Of a DNA stretch of 64,000 bases, positions 21,818 through 32,190 are shown in pieces. The notes beneath the pieces are model-generated. The model ran no database searches. It saw only the letters and a list, made by a program, of their open reading frames with translations, and was not told the origin of the DNA. How positions within the stretch are numbered: position 1 is the stretch's first letter; each line of letters begins with the position of its first letter. The stretch is from Amaurobius ferox (Eukaryota > Arthropoda > Arachnida > Araneae > Amaurobiidae), in contig OX578149.1 in NCBI GenBank assembly GCA_951213105.1, forward strand, positions 1,612,001 through 1,676,000, written 5' to 3'. The translations under genes were made by a program, and so were the position numbers.

Positions 21818-24216
21818 TGATGACCAATACAGAGGTTTTTTCAAAGTCATATGCTACCCTAGGTAAAACATCAGCAATAGTACCGAAAATCGAACTTATG
21901 CACAATTATCCTATTCAGAGTCGACCATACCCAATTCCGAGAGCAGTACGAGAAATTGCGCAAAAAGAAATTAGGGAATTATTGGAAAATGACATTATTG
22001 AAAGTTCACAAAGCACGTACGCTAGTCCCATTATTCTTGTAAAGAAACCAAGTAAACCAAATGAAGAACCTAAATATAGACTTGCTATTGATTATAGGGC
22101 CATAAACGCGTATTTACCACTTTTGCCAATAAACTTACCAAAGGTGAAGGATATATTACAAAATATCGCTGGTAGTAAAATTTATACAGTTATGGATTTG
22201 AAGGCGGCGTTTTTTCAGATCGAACTAAGAAAACAAGATAGAAAGGCCTTAACGTTCACAACTTTTATGGGAAATTTTAATCCTAAAAGAATTCCGTTTG
22301 GTCTTAAAAACTCAGGAGCATATTTTCAACTTTTAATGAACAAAGTGTTAGGAGATCTATCAGAGTTAAAAATATACTTTTACTTAGATGACTTAGTCAT
22401 ATGCGCACAAAATAACGACGAAATGTTAGAGAAAATCAAAATTGTTTTCCAAAGATTGAAAGAAAATAATTTAACACTCGACCCGGCGAAGTTACAGATA
22501 TGCAAATCGCAAATTGAATTTTTAGGATATAAAGTAAATGCGAATGGTATAAGCCCATCAATAAAAAACTGTGCAAAAGTGCAAAATTTCAAACAACCCC
22601 AAACGGTTAAACAAGTAAAAAGCTTTCTTGGGACAACAAACTATTTTAGAGGTCTGATAAAAAATTATGCACAAATTGCAGAACCGTTGGTAAATTTGAC
22701 AAAAAAGAATGTTAGGTTCGAGTGGAATAATGAATGTAGAAAAGCTTTTGAAAAATTAAAAAATGCAATTTTTAAAGAACCAGTTGTAAGACAGCCTGAT
22801 GAAGTAAACCCGTTTGTCTTAACTACGGATGGCTCAGGTAAGGGAATTAGTAGTATTTTGATGCAAAGGGTAAATGGAGTCGATCATGTTATCGAATTTT
22901 ATTCAAGACCTGTGAACCCGGCAGAGAAGCGTTATCCTGCAATAAAGCTAGAATTGCTAGCTATACACGCATCCTTACAACACTTCAGAGAATATCTGTT
23001 CGGAAGGAGTTTCACCTTGCTGAGTGACGCAAAATCCCTTATGTACCACATAAAATTAGATAAAATGCCAAATATCATATCGAGGTGGCTAATTGACATA
23101 AGTCAGTATGATTTTAAATTCAAATATCAAAAAGGTGAAAATAACGCAAGTGATTATTGCTCGAGATATGTATTTGACAATGATAACCAAATCAAATATG
23201 TAAATACTTTAATTAAAAATGATGAGATAAATGTGGAGAAAATATTAGAGCAACAAATGGTAGATGAAAAATTAAGTAAAATTAGAGAGGAATTACAAAA
23301 AGGAAGAAACCGATATCACAATAACAAGGTATACTATATTGATAGCCAAAATAAACTGTTAATGGTAAAGAAGGAAAATAAAAGACAAACGTATAGGAAA
23401 ATAAATGAGAATAAGATTGTAATACCGTACTCGCTAAAGGGAAAGATAATAGAGATAGCACATTTCCCTCATTTCGGAGTAAAAAAGACATACCAATTAC
23501 TTTCAAGAAAATATTTTTGGATAGGGGCTTTCCAAGACGTGGAAAATTTTTGTAAGTCTTGTAATCAATGCTTATTAGTAAAACACAAAAATATACCACC
23601 AGCCAGACTTCAGGCTATGCCAGAAATATTAAAACCAGGAATATATTTACAACTGGATTGCGTAGGAAAACTACCGCGCAGTAATGGAGGAAATAATTTT
23701 GTAATTACAATTGTAGACATGTTTTCACGATACTTTGAGGCCTATGCAGTCAGAGACATTACTGCTAAAACAATAGTGAATAAGCTAACAAACTTCGTGA
23801 CAACTTATGGAGTTCCAATTATTATTCAAAGCGATAATGCTCAAATTTTTAAAAGTAAAGAATACATAGATTTTACAAATGCATTAAATATTGAAAGGCG
23901 ATACAGTTCGGTTTATTTCCCAAGTTCTTTAGGTCGTTGTGAAAGAATACACAGAGACATGAAACAATGTATAATGTGTTTGTCAAAGACTACGTTTGAA
24001 TGGGATGAATCTTTAAAATGGTTTAAGTTTTATGTGAATAACACTATTAACAGTAATACAGGATTTGAGCCTTCATTCCTGTTCTATCTTAGAGATTTAT
24101 CATTGCCATTTGAAAATATTAAACAAACAAACATACCAAGTAAGGAAGAAATAGATATAATGTATAGTGATGTAAATAATTATAAAAATTATGTGGCACA
24201 GCATTTAAAAAAAAAT
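21817..24216 (+). CDS. pol: Gypsy reverse transcriptase, RNase H and integrase (interrupted)
   Basis: About 800 codons before the insertion. RT: residues about 30-240, with YASPIILVKKPSK, YRLAIDYRAIN, MDLKAAFFQIEL, PFGLKNSGAYFQ and the catalytic FYLDDLVICA (YLDD near 188). RNase H: about 330-460, LTTDGSGKGISSIL, YPAIKLELLAI, LLSDAKSLMYH; the catalytic Asp, Glu, Asp look intact. Integrase: His/Cys zinc finger at about 550-590 (HFPHFGVKKTYQLL...CKSCNQC), core with LQLDCVG, IIQSDNAQIFKS and GRCERIHRD supplying Asp, Asp, Glu. At 24216 the frame enters a Helentron-like insertion and would stop at 24276. The frame is open from 21802, so the Met at 21817 is not necessarily the start. Confidence 0.95.
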
Positions 24217-25032
24217 CTGATGTGGGCAGCACATGACTTTCCCTGCAGACTTATATCTATGTTCTCTTTATTTTAATTAAATTTATTTCACTTTTAATTC
24301 CATTTTCGTTCTCATTCGGTAACCGGACTTATTTTCAAAGGTGGCGTAGAGAAAATACGAAAAACTAAAATATCTCGAGAACGGCTAGTCCTAATGTAAT
24401 GGGGTTGGTCTTATTCTTTTCGTCGTTAAACATTACGTATTAAACGGGCATTTAATGGATATATCTTAGTATACCTAGTTCTTTACTTTAGATTTTGAAG
24501 ATTTGTGCGGGCCGTTTTGCAAAAAAAGGCAGGTTATTTTTTTCCGAATCGTACCAAAATCTAATCAGCACCAGAGTGACCTATACGTGACTCATCTACT
24601 GAATTTTGTGAAATTCGGTCCATTAGTTTTTCAGCTAGAGTGGATACAAGCTTTTGCGGGCCATTTCGCAAAAAAAGGCGGGTTCTTTTATTCCGAATCG
24701 TATCCAAAACTAATCAGCACTAGCCCCGCCCACAAGTGACTTACCTACCAAATTTTGTGAAATTCGGTCCATTAGTTTTTTAGTTACAGTGGATACAAAA
24801 TCTGCACAGACAGACAGACACACAGACAGACACACAGACAGACACACAGACAGACAGACAGACACACAGACAGACAGACAGACAGACACACGCACAGACG
24901 TCACTCTAAAAATGGTTTTTTCGTATTCTAGAGGTCTCGAAACGTGTAGATCCGTCGAAAACTCGAGTTGTGATTTTCGGTATGATTCCAATACTTTCCC
25001 TATACATTACCATGTATTGCAGGGAAAGTAAT
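24217..25032 (+). mobile_element. Helentron-like (HINE/DINE-1 type) non-autonomous element H1
   Basis: An 816-bp insertion in Gypsy integrase; boundaries are fixed to 1-2 bp because the integrase frame resumes exactly at 25033. The left end carries GATGTGGGCAGCACATGAC, then TTTCCCTGCAG. The right end is a hairpin, TACTTTCCCTATACATT and its partner ATGTATTGCAGGGAAAGTA, so a subterminal inverted repeat (ACTTTCCCTGCA / TGCAGGGAAAGT) links both ends. A (CAGA/CACA)n microsatellite lies at 24805-24897 near the right end. No target duplication. These are the features described for Helentron-associated interspersed elements such as Drosophila DINE-1. No coding capacity. Confidence 0.8.
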
Positions 25033-25560
25033 ATAGATAAAGTCGTGAAAGACGCATCGGAACAACAAAAGCTGATAAATGACAAACAAATAAAGAAATA
25101 TAAAATAGTGAGAAAAAACGATATATTTATAGGAGCGACAGTGTACTTAAAAAAGTTCCTAAAACCAAGGGTATTAGAGGATCGATATGATGGACCCTTT
25201 AGAATTACGAAATTAGTCCGAAATAATAATGTTATAATATGTCTTAAAAGTGATGAAAATAAAACTTATAAAGTGCACATAAATAAACTATACATGGCAG
25301 CGGAGCGAAAACAATATTTGAAAGATAGTGACGAAAGCGAATCAAACCACACACACACACAGGACAAAGAAAAAAATCAAAATGAGAAAGTGATTAGAAA
25401 TAATGATCAAAGTCAAATTAAGGAAGGGAAGGTCACTAAAGAAAAGCAATTAAACTGTGAAAATAATAGAAATGATGATGAGGTTTGTTATAATGCCAGA
25501 GGGTATAATTTTCGCCCTCGAATTGTTGTAAATAGTAATTTCATAAAACAAAGAATATGA
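25033..25560 (+). CDS. pol: Gypsy integrase C-terminal part after the insertion
   Basis: Continues the integrase frame broken at 24216: IDKVVKDASEQQKLINDKQI, then the GPY/F-type motif DRYDGPFRITKL and YKVHINKLYM, which closes the integrase C-terminal domain. After about codon 100 the tail is Lys/Glu/Asn rich, with a short TH-rich stretch, and ends at 25558-25560. Both flanks of the Helentron insertion are in the same codon register (816 bp = 272 codons), but stops inside the insert prevent read-through. Confidence 0.9.
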   Translation: MDKVVKDASEQQKLINDKQIKKYKIVRKNDIFIGATVYLKKFLKPRVLEDRYDGPFRITKLVRNNNVIICLKSDENKTYKVHINKLYMAAERKQYLKDSDESESNHTHTQDKEKNQNEKVIRNNDQSQIKEGKVTKEKQLNCENNRNDDEVCYNARGYNFRPRIVVNSNFIKQRI

Positions 25561-26239
25561 AAAATATGTAAAAAGTTTGTAATTAATGTCATAAATAGAA
25601 AGTGATAATTGAGTGTATATGTATATGTTTTTATGTTTTAAATTGTGGATATAAGTATATTTCAAAAAGTATGTTATGTATTTCTGACATTACATATATG
25701 GCAAGTTCAAAAAAAAAAAAAAAAAAAGTGAAATAACAAAGTAATTTATAAATAATATGGTGGTATGGAATTCAACCATAACCAAGAATCGGAAGTTGAT
25801 AGTTGCACTACTACAATATGTTACAAAATGAAATGATAACAAGAAAATGTATAATAATAATAAAGTAATGAATGCTGTTATGTAATGATATGTCGTATGT
25901 AAATAATTATGTAAAAGGAGAAATGAAAATTATGCATTGCAAATAATATATATCAAAATTTACAATTTAATAATAATGTGAATGTTGGTAATCCTCATGT
26001 AATTTATGGTACATTATGTCAATTATGAATAATGGACTAACTTGACAGGGAACTATCAAGAAACTACAAAGAACTATCAAAGCTATGAGTTGTACGAGGT
26101 TAAAAAGTGGAACTCAGCCTTTCTCACGATGGATGAACTTATGTGTTTGCGAGGAACCATTGTGAACTTAATTTCTTACCACTGGGGTGAAACTGTGGGA
26201 GAGTAACTTTTGGACTTTTTTTTCGCGGGGGGGTGAGAA
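25561..26239 (+). other. Gypsy 3' untranslated region and polypurine tract
   Basis: Non-coding AT-rich sequence with an A18 run at about 25710. Immediately before the 3' LTR is GCGGGGGGGTGAGAA (26225-26239), a good polypurine tract for plus-strand priming. No envelope-like gene is present. Confidence 0.8.
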
Positions 26240-27138
26240 TGTAATGCCAGAAATGTAAAGTAATAAATATTTGGAAGGATTAAAAAATAATGGAACCAGG
26301 AATGCGGGCGGATTATCCCCACGCTAAGCAGATGGGCGATAATATACAGGTGGCCCCATATCTTACATACCACGCCCATGTTTACATACCACACTAAGCC
26401 GTTTGGCGGCAACCGAGACGGCGACGCCATGTCTACGGATTAGCTCTCAGCTCTACATTTCAGCACGTGGACCGCCGACCGAAAAAGGGATATAAGTGAG
26501 AGTTGATCGAAGTGGGAGTCAGAATTGGTCAAGGCAGGCTGTTGGAGTTAGACTAGTCAAGAAGAAGCGACGGTAGCAGAGTTAAGAGTTGTGTGTGCGT
26601 CTCTGATATAGGAATTCGAAGGAGAGCTCATGTTCATCTGGTATTGCAAGTGTAAAGTGTGACAAAGCATCGGTGTTACCCAAGTTATATGAAAGAAGAT
26701 CAGGTACCGTACAATTAAACTATATGAGGATAACCTCTTTGTCTAAATTTGTGTTTTTAAGGGAAAGCTAATTAATGCATCCCACCACGTGCTCCAACCA
26801 AATATCAATTCATCTGGCATTACACCCCCCGAACTACCATTGAGATGTATTCCACTATTGTGATATTTATTTAATTTGTAAAACTAAAGAGTGTAAATTG
26901 AGTATGTGATAAATAAATGTTTGTTCCTTTACTATTAACCTTAATTTTTAGTTTGTTAACTTAGTATCCCGTTAAGCACAGAAATAGGTGGGTTTTGCGG
27001 CCACCAACGCAATGTACACAGCAGTAAGTTTTAGAACAGATTACATGTATAATTAATATACTAATAAATAATTAATTTAATGTAAAATGCATTTTTTGAC
27101 AATATTAATTTTAATCAACAAAATTAATAATCGGCACA
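26240..27138 (+). repeat. 3' LTR of the Gypsy element
   Basis: 899 bp, same length as and nearly identical to the 5' LTR, ending CGGCACA followed by TSD CTGTT. The near-identity indicates little time since insertion. Confidence 0.95.
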
Positions 27139-27143
27139 CTGTT

Positions 27144-27300
27144 TGATAAAAATGGTTGACGAAATGGCTGTGGTGATCTTAAATGATTGATGAAGTTGAT
27201 TCAATAAACTCCTTCACTTCAACTTTGTCTCTCTGAACAACAAGACCGCCATCAGCAGATGACAACTAGAAGTTTCTCTCCATTTTTTCTTCTAACAAAC
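27144..27300 (-). pseudogene. Copia RT fragment, proximal half of the split copy
   Basis: On the minus strand KLLVVIC, then after a shift DGGLVVQRDKVEVKEFIEST. This corresponds to the Copia RT block around the catalytic Tyr-Val-Asp-Asp (usual 'lllvYVDDglv'), here degraded (Tyr-Val lost, a stop and a one-base shift). It abuts the Gypsy 3' LTR; the continuing part of the gene is at 17903-18173 on the other side of the 9 kb element. Confidence 0.8.
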
Positions 27301-27702
27301 AGACACAGATCAGTTGTTTAAACTTCCCATAATTCCCTCGTTCCCTTAAAATGGATGGCTGATAGCAAAAAACAGATTTCATATTTGGATTCAGCGGTAT
27401 ACAGTCTATATGACTTATGACTTAAAGGTGAGTGGCACACCAGAGGTCTATTGTACTGTTCAGTCTGTAGGAATCATCCACAAAAGTTAGAGGGAGGAGA
27501 AAAAAGTTTTAAAATGCAGAACAGTGTCATTTGAATTTGTGGAGTTTAAAACCGTAATGTGTAAGCTTAGTGTCATTTTTTTTTTTCTGACCATTGATAA
27601 TAACATGGATGATGGCTATCCACATAAGTTTGTATTGTATAATGGCAAATGCCCTATGTGTATACTCATTACTAAAAGAATGATTTTGTACATTTCATAC
27701 AG

Positions 27703-27816
27703 ATGCCAGTTTAGAATGGGAATCTTTTGAACAGTTCTGCTTATGGCAATTAATATCGGCACACAATATTCCTCTTGACTACATTCTTCCAATATTACCA
27801 AAGCTTGAATTCACAG
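27703..27816 (+). CDS. INTS3: INTS3 exon (first seen in window), Integrator subunit 3
   Basis: 114-nt exon between TTTCATACAG and GTAAGT; enters in phase with two bases (AT) and leaves with one (G). Codes [32 protein letters not shown] and KLEFT, which I recognise as the conserved C-terminal helical (HEAT-like) part of INTS3 ('LeWE.FEQyc.WQL..AHNIPLe.iiPiL'). INTS3 is a subunit of the nuclear Integrator complex and organises the SOSS complex with a single-strand-DNA-binding protein in DNA-damage response. The exon carrying the preceding residues was not found in the 27 kb to the left, which is filled with transposons, so it lies in a very long intron or outside the window. Confidence 0.9.
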
Positions 27817-28199
27817 GTAAGTTCATCTCTTAATTACCATTAGAGAATGTGTTGGGATTCTTTTCTGTCATTTCTAACTGTGCCTATTAATTTATTGTCA
27901 TTTCTAAACTGTGCCTATTTTTAATAATTGTCTCTAACTTGTGTCCCTGTTATGCTGGCCCAATTCCATTTTAAAAACAGATGTTTCCACATGCCTCCTT
28001 TCCATTTCAGTCACTTTTATTAAATTCATTTTAGAATAATATATTGAAAGATTATGAATTAAATTAGCATACCGTATCCAACTATATCGGCATACTTAGC
28101 TACAAAACTAGGATAAATTTTCAAATTTGGGAATTTTAATATTTAAAAGAAAAAAAAAAATGCAGGAGTTTTTAATGGAGTATTTGTGACAGAAAAAAA

Positions 28200-28262
28200 T
28201 CTTTTGTGGGCAGCACATGACTTTCGCAATGCATTTGCTTCTTTCACAGTGAAAAAATGATG
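28200..28262 (+). mobile_element. Helentron-like left-end fragment H2
   Basis: TCTTTTGTGGGCAGCACATGACTTTCGCAATGC repeats the left terminus of H1, H3 and H4, followed by a TTTCACAGTGAAAAAATGATG stretch like that in H3 (TTTTACAGTAAAAACAAAAT). No right-end hairpin follows, so it is a truncated copy. Confidence 0.65.
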
Positions 28263-29131
28263 TATATAAATATGATCTACAGCACAACATTTTTAATATG
28301 TTCATTTAATGATGACACCCCTGTAAAACTATTTCTAAATACTCTATGAACTCCTATTTCAAGTAACTCTAAATGGACAATGATCCATATGGATAGCATT
28401 CGCAATCAGCAGTAGAGTCCATATATTAAAATATTTTAATAATGCTCTTATGTCGAGAACTCGAATTTAAAATATTGTATATAGGGAAAATAATTAATAT
28501 TTTTCTACTAAACTTTTTATGTGACAATGTTAATTTTTTAAGTCCACTTTGTTTAAAACATTCTGCAGATTTTGAACATAAATTATAAAAATAAATAATT
28601 GAACATAAATTATAAAAATAAATTTAAGTGTAATATGGCAATCTCTGAGTGAATATTCAAACATGTTTGGCAGGGTTGCCACTCTACTACTGTGAAAACA
28701 GAGAAAACCTAACATTTTGAGTGAATTTGAAAAATGGATCAAAATAGGCCTAGGAATGTATTAAACATGAAAAATATAGCAATGTTATCATAATAATAAA
28801 CTGGTTTACAGCGTAAAGTACAGCACAAGTCAAAATAAATAAGGATACATACATTTCCGAAATCCTTGCTTTTATTTAGTCATTTAGATCCAAATTTTTT
28901 GCACTAATAAAAGAAATCCAGTTTATTTATGCAACTTATGTATGCTTATTTATCTTGATTTGCACTGCATTTTATGTTGTAAACCAGTTTATTATTAATT
29001 GTGCACAAAGTCATATGTTTTATATGTTATCATAATGTTTGTGCTTCATGAGGGGTGGCGCAAACAATGTTGCAAAAGGCTATTTCTGGGGGTATTGAAT
29101 TTCATCAATGTATGAAATTCATCTTAAAAAA

Positions 29132-30615
29132 TCTAATGTGAGCAGCACATGACTTTCCTTATATAATGCAATGTATTTATTACTTTTACAGTAAAAACAA
29201 AATAGGTTATTCGTATAGTTTCTTTTTTCTTTTTAATCCTATGCCGAACCTTGGTTTTTCAACCATCAGTCTCTGTCGGGCAGCCCAGTAAAGTCTTGAA
29301 CGAAACAAAAAGTCATCCTCCCCAGAATTTCTATCTGCGACGTCAATAAGCTCAGGGCAAGTGTAGAGGTGGTCAACAGTCATGTCACCAAGGCCACATA
29401 GTGGGCATGTCGGAGAATCCGACAAGCCCAAACTATGTAAATGTTTCTGTAGAAAGTCGTAGCCAGTCTTGAGCCGTAAGTTAGCCACTCCCACAGCTTT
29501 ATAGAGGGAGAACGGGACAGGCTTCCTTAACAAAGAAGCCCAAGTTTTTTCCTTCGTAAAATCCCTATAAAATTTTTGTTGAAAGGAGCTAATTTTTAGT
29601 TTAACAAGCCTTTTAACAGTGTGATAGTCCAAAGTTCGACAAGGTTGCTGTAAGTTTGAACCAGCCTTAGCCAGTTTGTCCGCCAGGTCATTACCAGAGA
29701 TACTGCAGTGGTGGGGGATCCACTGCAGAACGATTTGACGTCCCACCTCCAAAAGAGCATTGATAGCCATCTGACAGTGGTACACAGTTTTTATATTGCT
29801 AGGTGTGATTAAAGAGAGTGAATTGATGGTAGCCTGTGAGTCAATAAAGATTACAATGTTATACTCTCTTCCTTTGCCAAATTCATCAAGTGCCAAAGAC
29901 ATAGCTGCCACCTCACCATTGCAGCTGTTACAGAATTCTCCTATAGTTTTGCTCAGCCTGAAACATTTTGAATACACACCGCATGCATTCTTATAGTAGA
30001 TATATTTTTTCCAAGATATTGAATTTTCGTCAAATAGTCATTATTTTTATTGATTTAGCATCATTTTTATCCATTTGGCGAGATTTTCTTTGATTTGGTA
30101 ACATTTAAAAAAGTCACCAGGTTGACGACATTCCGCCAAATTCGTCGCCAAATCTCACCAAGTGTTATGGACGGAGAAATAATTTGTTCTTATAGCAGAT
30201 AAATGACTATTTGCTTTCAAATACAAAAGTATTACTCAAAGTATCTTTTTTCATGAATGGAACGAGCTAGGATCCACGAGAATGATGTCACCAAATTTAT
30301 TGCATGATATTGCATATGAAAAGCGAACATGTTTCTCAATAAGAAATATTTTTTTTTATTTTATGTAATTTTTTGATAATTTTTTTTCAAATGTGCGAAA
30401 TCTCGAGAACGATTCATGTTAGCGTTCTAAAATTTATGTCAATCGTTTTCTAATGTAAAATTACATTAGAAATGTCTATTTGCATAACTTTATTAGTCGT
30501 TTTGATTTTTTCTTGATTTTGATTTTTTGTTTTGTGCTCTTCCGTCAAAAACTCAAATTCGAATTTTGGACCCCGTCACAATACTTTCCTTATACATTAT
30601 GTATATAAGGAAAGT
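29132..30615 (+). mobile_element. Helentron-like element H3, split by a LINE
   Basis: The left end TCTAATGTGAGCAGCACATGA with CTTTCCTTATATAATGCAATG starts at 29132. The right-end hairpin (ACTTTCCTTATACATTAT with its partner TATATAAGGAAAGT) ends at 30615. The LINE at 29218-29986 interrupts it; without the LINE the element is about 700 bp. It aligns along its length with H4: shared blocks include TTCTTATAGTAGATA, CCAAGATATTGAATTTTCGT, CACCAAGTGTTATGGAC and CGAGAACGATTCATG. Confidence 0.8.
29218..29986 (-). pseudogene. 5'-truncated LINE: RNase H and Zn-finger tail
   Basis: Minus-strand frame of about 250 codons. RNase H features: CNSCNGEVAAMSLAL (Glu), VIFIDSQATINSL (Asp) and WIPHHCSISGNDLADKLAKA (His/Asp). 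Then a C-terminal Cys-His zinc finger, CPLCGLGDMTVDHLYTCPEL. This is the 3' end of an I/Jockey-superfamily LINE with RNase H; the RT and everything upstream are missing. It is flanked by ATTCGTATAG (29208-29217) and ATTCTTATAG (29987-29996), a 10-bp target duplication with one change. The A-rich tail (AAAAAGAAAAAAGAAA) ends at the duplication, and the stop codon of the long frame is supplied by the flanking DNA. Confidence 0.9.
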
Positions 30616-30755
30616 AAAAATAAATAAAATAGGATATTCTTATAATAGATACTTATATTCTTTCCAAGATAATGAATTTGGATTCCTGTGGATTTTAAAC
30701 GCAATATAATGTCAAGAAGACACCTCCCAAATTTTCAAATTGATTTTTTAAAAAA

Positions 30756-31685
30756 TCGGATGTGGGCAGCACATGACTTTCCTTATATAATACAATGAAT
30801 TGACTACTTTTACAGCAAAAAAATAGGTTATTCTTATAGGTTATTCTTATAGTAGATACTTATAGTCTTTCCAAGATATTGAATTTTCGTCAATGAGTCT
30901 TCATTTTCATGGATTGAGCCTCATTTTTATCCATTGGACGAGATTTTCATTCATTTGACATTTAAAAAAAAATCACAAAGTTGTCAACATTCCGCCACAT
31001 GCTTCGCCAAAATCTCGCCAAGTGTTATGGACAGAGAAATAAGTTATTCTCATAGCAGATAAATGACTATGGGCGTTCAAATACAAAAGTATGGCTCAAA
31101 GTATCTTTTCTCATGAATGGAACAAGCTAGATCCATGAGAATGTCGTCGTCCAATGGATCGCATGGATGTTACATATGAAAAGTGAACATGTTTCTCAAC
31201 AGTTAATATATATATTTTTTTAATTTATGGGATTTTTTGACACATTTATTTGAAAAATGGGCAATATTTCGAGAACGGTTCATGCTAACATTCTAAAATT
31301 TATGTCAATCATTTTCTAATGTAAAATTACATAAGAAATGTCTATTTGTGTAACTTTATTACAGGTTTTGATTTTTTGATGATTTTTTCAAAATTTCACT
31401 CTAAAATTTAGGGGGACTCTGAACATTCGATTGTGTATAAAAACAATAGGCTTCCAGTATTCACGGATTGTAATTTTTATACCAAATTTTGTTTGAATCG
31501 GCCTATTCGTTCATCAGTTATCATCTCCACAGACTCATTGACACATACACACACAGACATCACCTCAAAAATGTTCGATTCGTGATCAGGGATGCTTGAA
31601 ATGTGCTCTCCCGTTGAAAACTCGAATTCGAATTTTCGACCCCGTCACAATACTTTCCTTATACATTATTGTATATAAGGAAAGT
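30756..31685 (+). mobile_element. Helentron-like element H4 (full length, about 930 bp)
   Basis: Left end TCGGATGTGGGCAGCACATG then ACTTTCCTTATATAATACAATG. Right hairpin ACTTTCCTTATACATTATTG with its partner TATATAAGGAAAGT ending at 31685. The left ACTTTCCTTATATAATACAATG and the reverse complement of the right end agree over about 20 bp with one offset. A short CACATACACACACAGACA microsatellite lies about 130 bp before the right end, as in H1. Confidence 0.8.
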
Positions 31686-31801
31686 AAAAATAAAAGGCTA
31701 TGTCTGTACACTGTAGGAAAAAATCTGACACACAATTTTAAAATTTAGTACAGAGATAACTGGGAGCACGCTAAAAAAATTCAATTTAGTTTTTTACTTA
31801 T

Positions 31802-32190
31802 TTAACATGTTAAACGTGGGGTCAGTCCTTGGGGACTGACAATGAACTTTTCATTTGGGTGACGTCGATCCGTGGGACAGACAGTATCAGGGTTAAAAAA
31901 TAAATGTTATAATTTTAATGGAGTTTATTAAAGCATTCTAAGCGAAGATGTGGTTTGGTTTTACACATATTACAGAAAGTGATGACCTGTTTGGTTAACT
32001 TTCTGGCTGTATTGCGCCTAAATGTTTTTGCGCCATTCGCATAGCCAAAACGGACAGTGAAATACAATTGCCACCTCGACGTGTGTGTTATCTTCTTCTT
32101 ATACTCCGAACACCTCGCCGAGCGATCGCAGCTGTGTGCCGCCTGAACGGTAGGCAGAGCAAGAACAGCTCCTTGCTCTCAACGTGTTAA
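31802..32190. mobile_element. Possible piggyBac-type MITE (TTAA target)
   Basis: Left TTAACATGTTAAACG and right CTCTCAACGTGTTAA; the reverse complement of the right end, TTAACACGTTGAGAG, matches the left at 10 of the first 12 positions. TTAA borders and the TTAACACGTT start are typical of piggyBac-like elements. There is an internal palindrome, GTCAGTCC-TTGG-GGACTGAC, at 31821-31840. The 389-bp body is non-coding and GC-richer than its surroundings. Confidence 0.55.

Larger units (their letters stand above)
18179..27138 (+). mobile_element. Complete Gypsy (Ty3) LTR retrotransposon
   Basis: An 8960-bp element bounded by 899-bp LTRs beginning TGTAATGCC and ending CGGCACA, with target-site duplication CTGTT (18174-18178 and 27139-27143). 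Internal order is primer-binding site, gag, protease, RT-RNase H-integrase, polypurine tract, as in Ty3/Gypsy; no envelope gene was seen. The two LTRs look nearly identical (I noticed one difference, GCAGCC versus GCGGCC near 18938/26999), so the insertion is recent. It landed inside a Copia pol relic. A Helentron-like element later inserted into its integrase (24217-25032). Confidence 0.95.

Noticed and set aside
24710..25031. Open frames rich in Thr-Asp-Arg-Gln or Ser-Val-Cys-Leu repeats
   Set aside because: Translations of the (CAGA)n microsatellite inside the Helentron-like element, not proteins.
27370..27448. Candidate small exon upstream of the first INTS3 exon (CAG ... AAAG|GTGAGT)
   Set aside because: Good-looking splice words, but the short coding segment does not resemble INTS3 and ends out of register.
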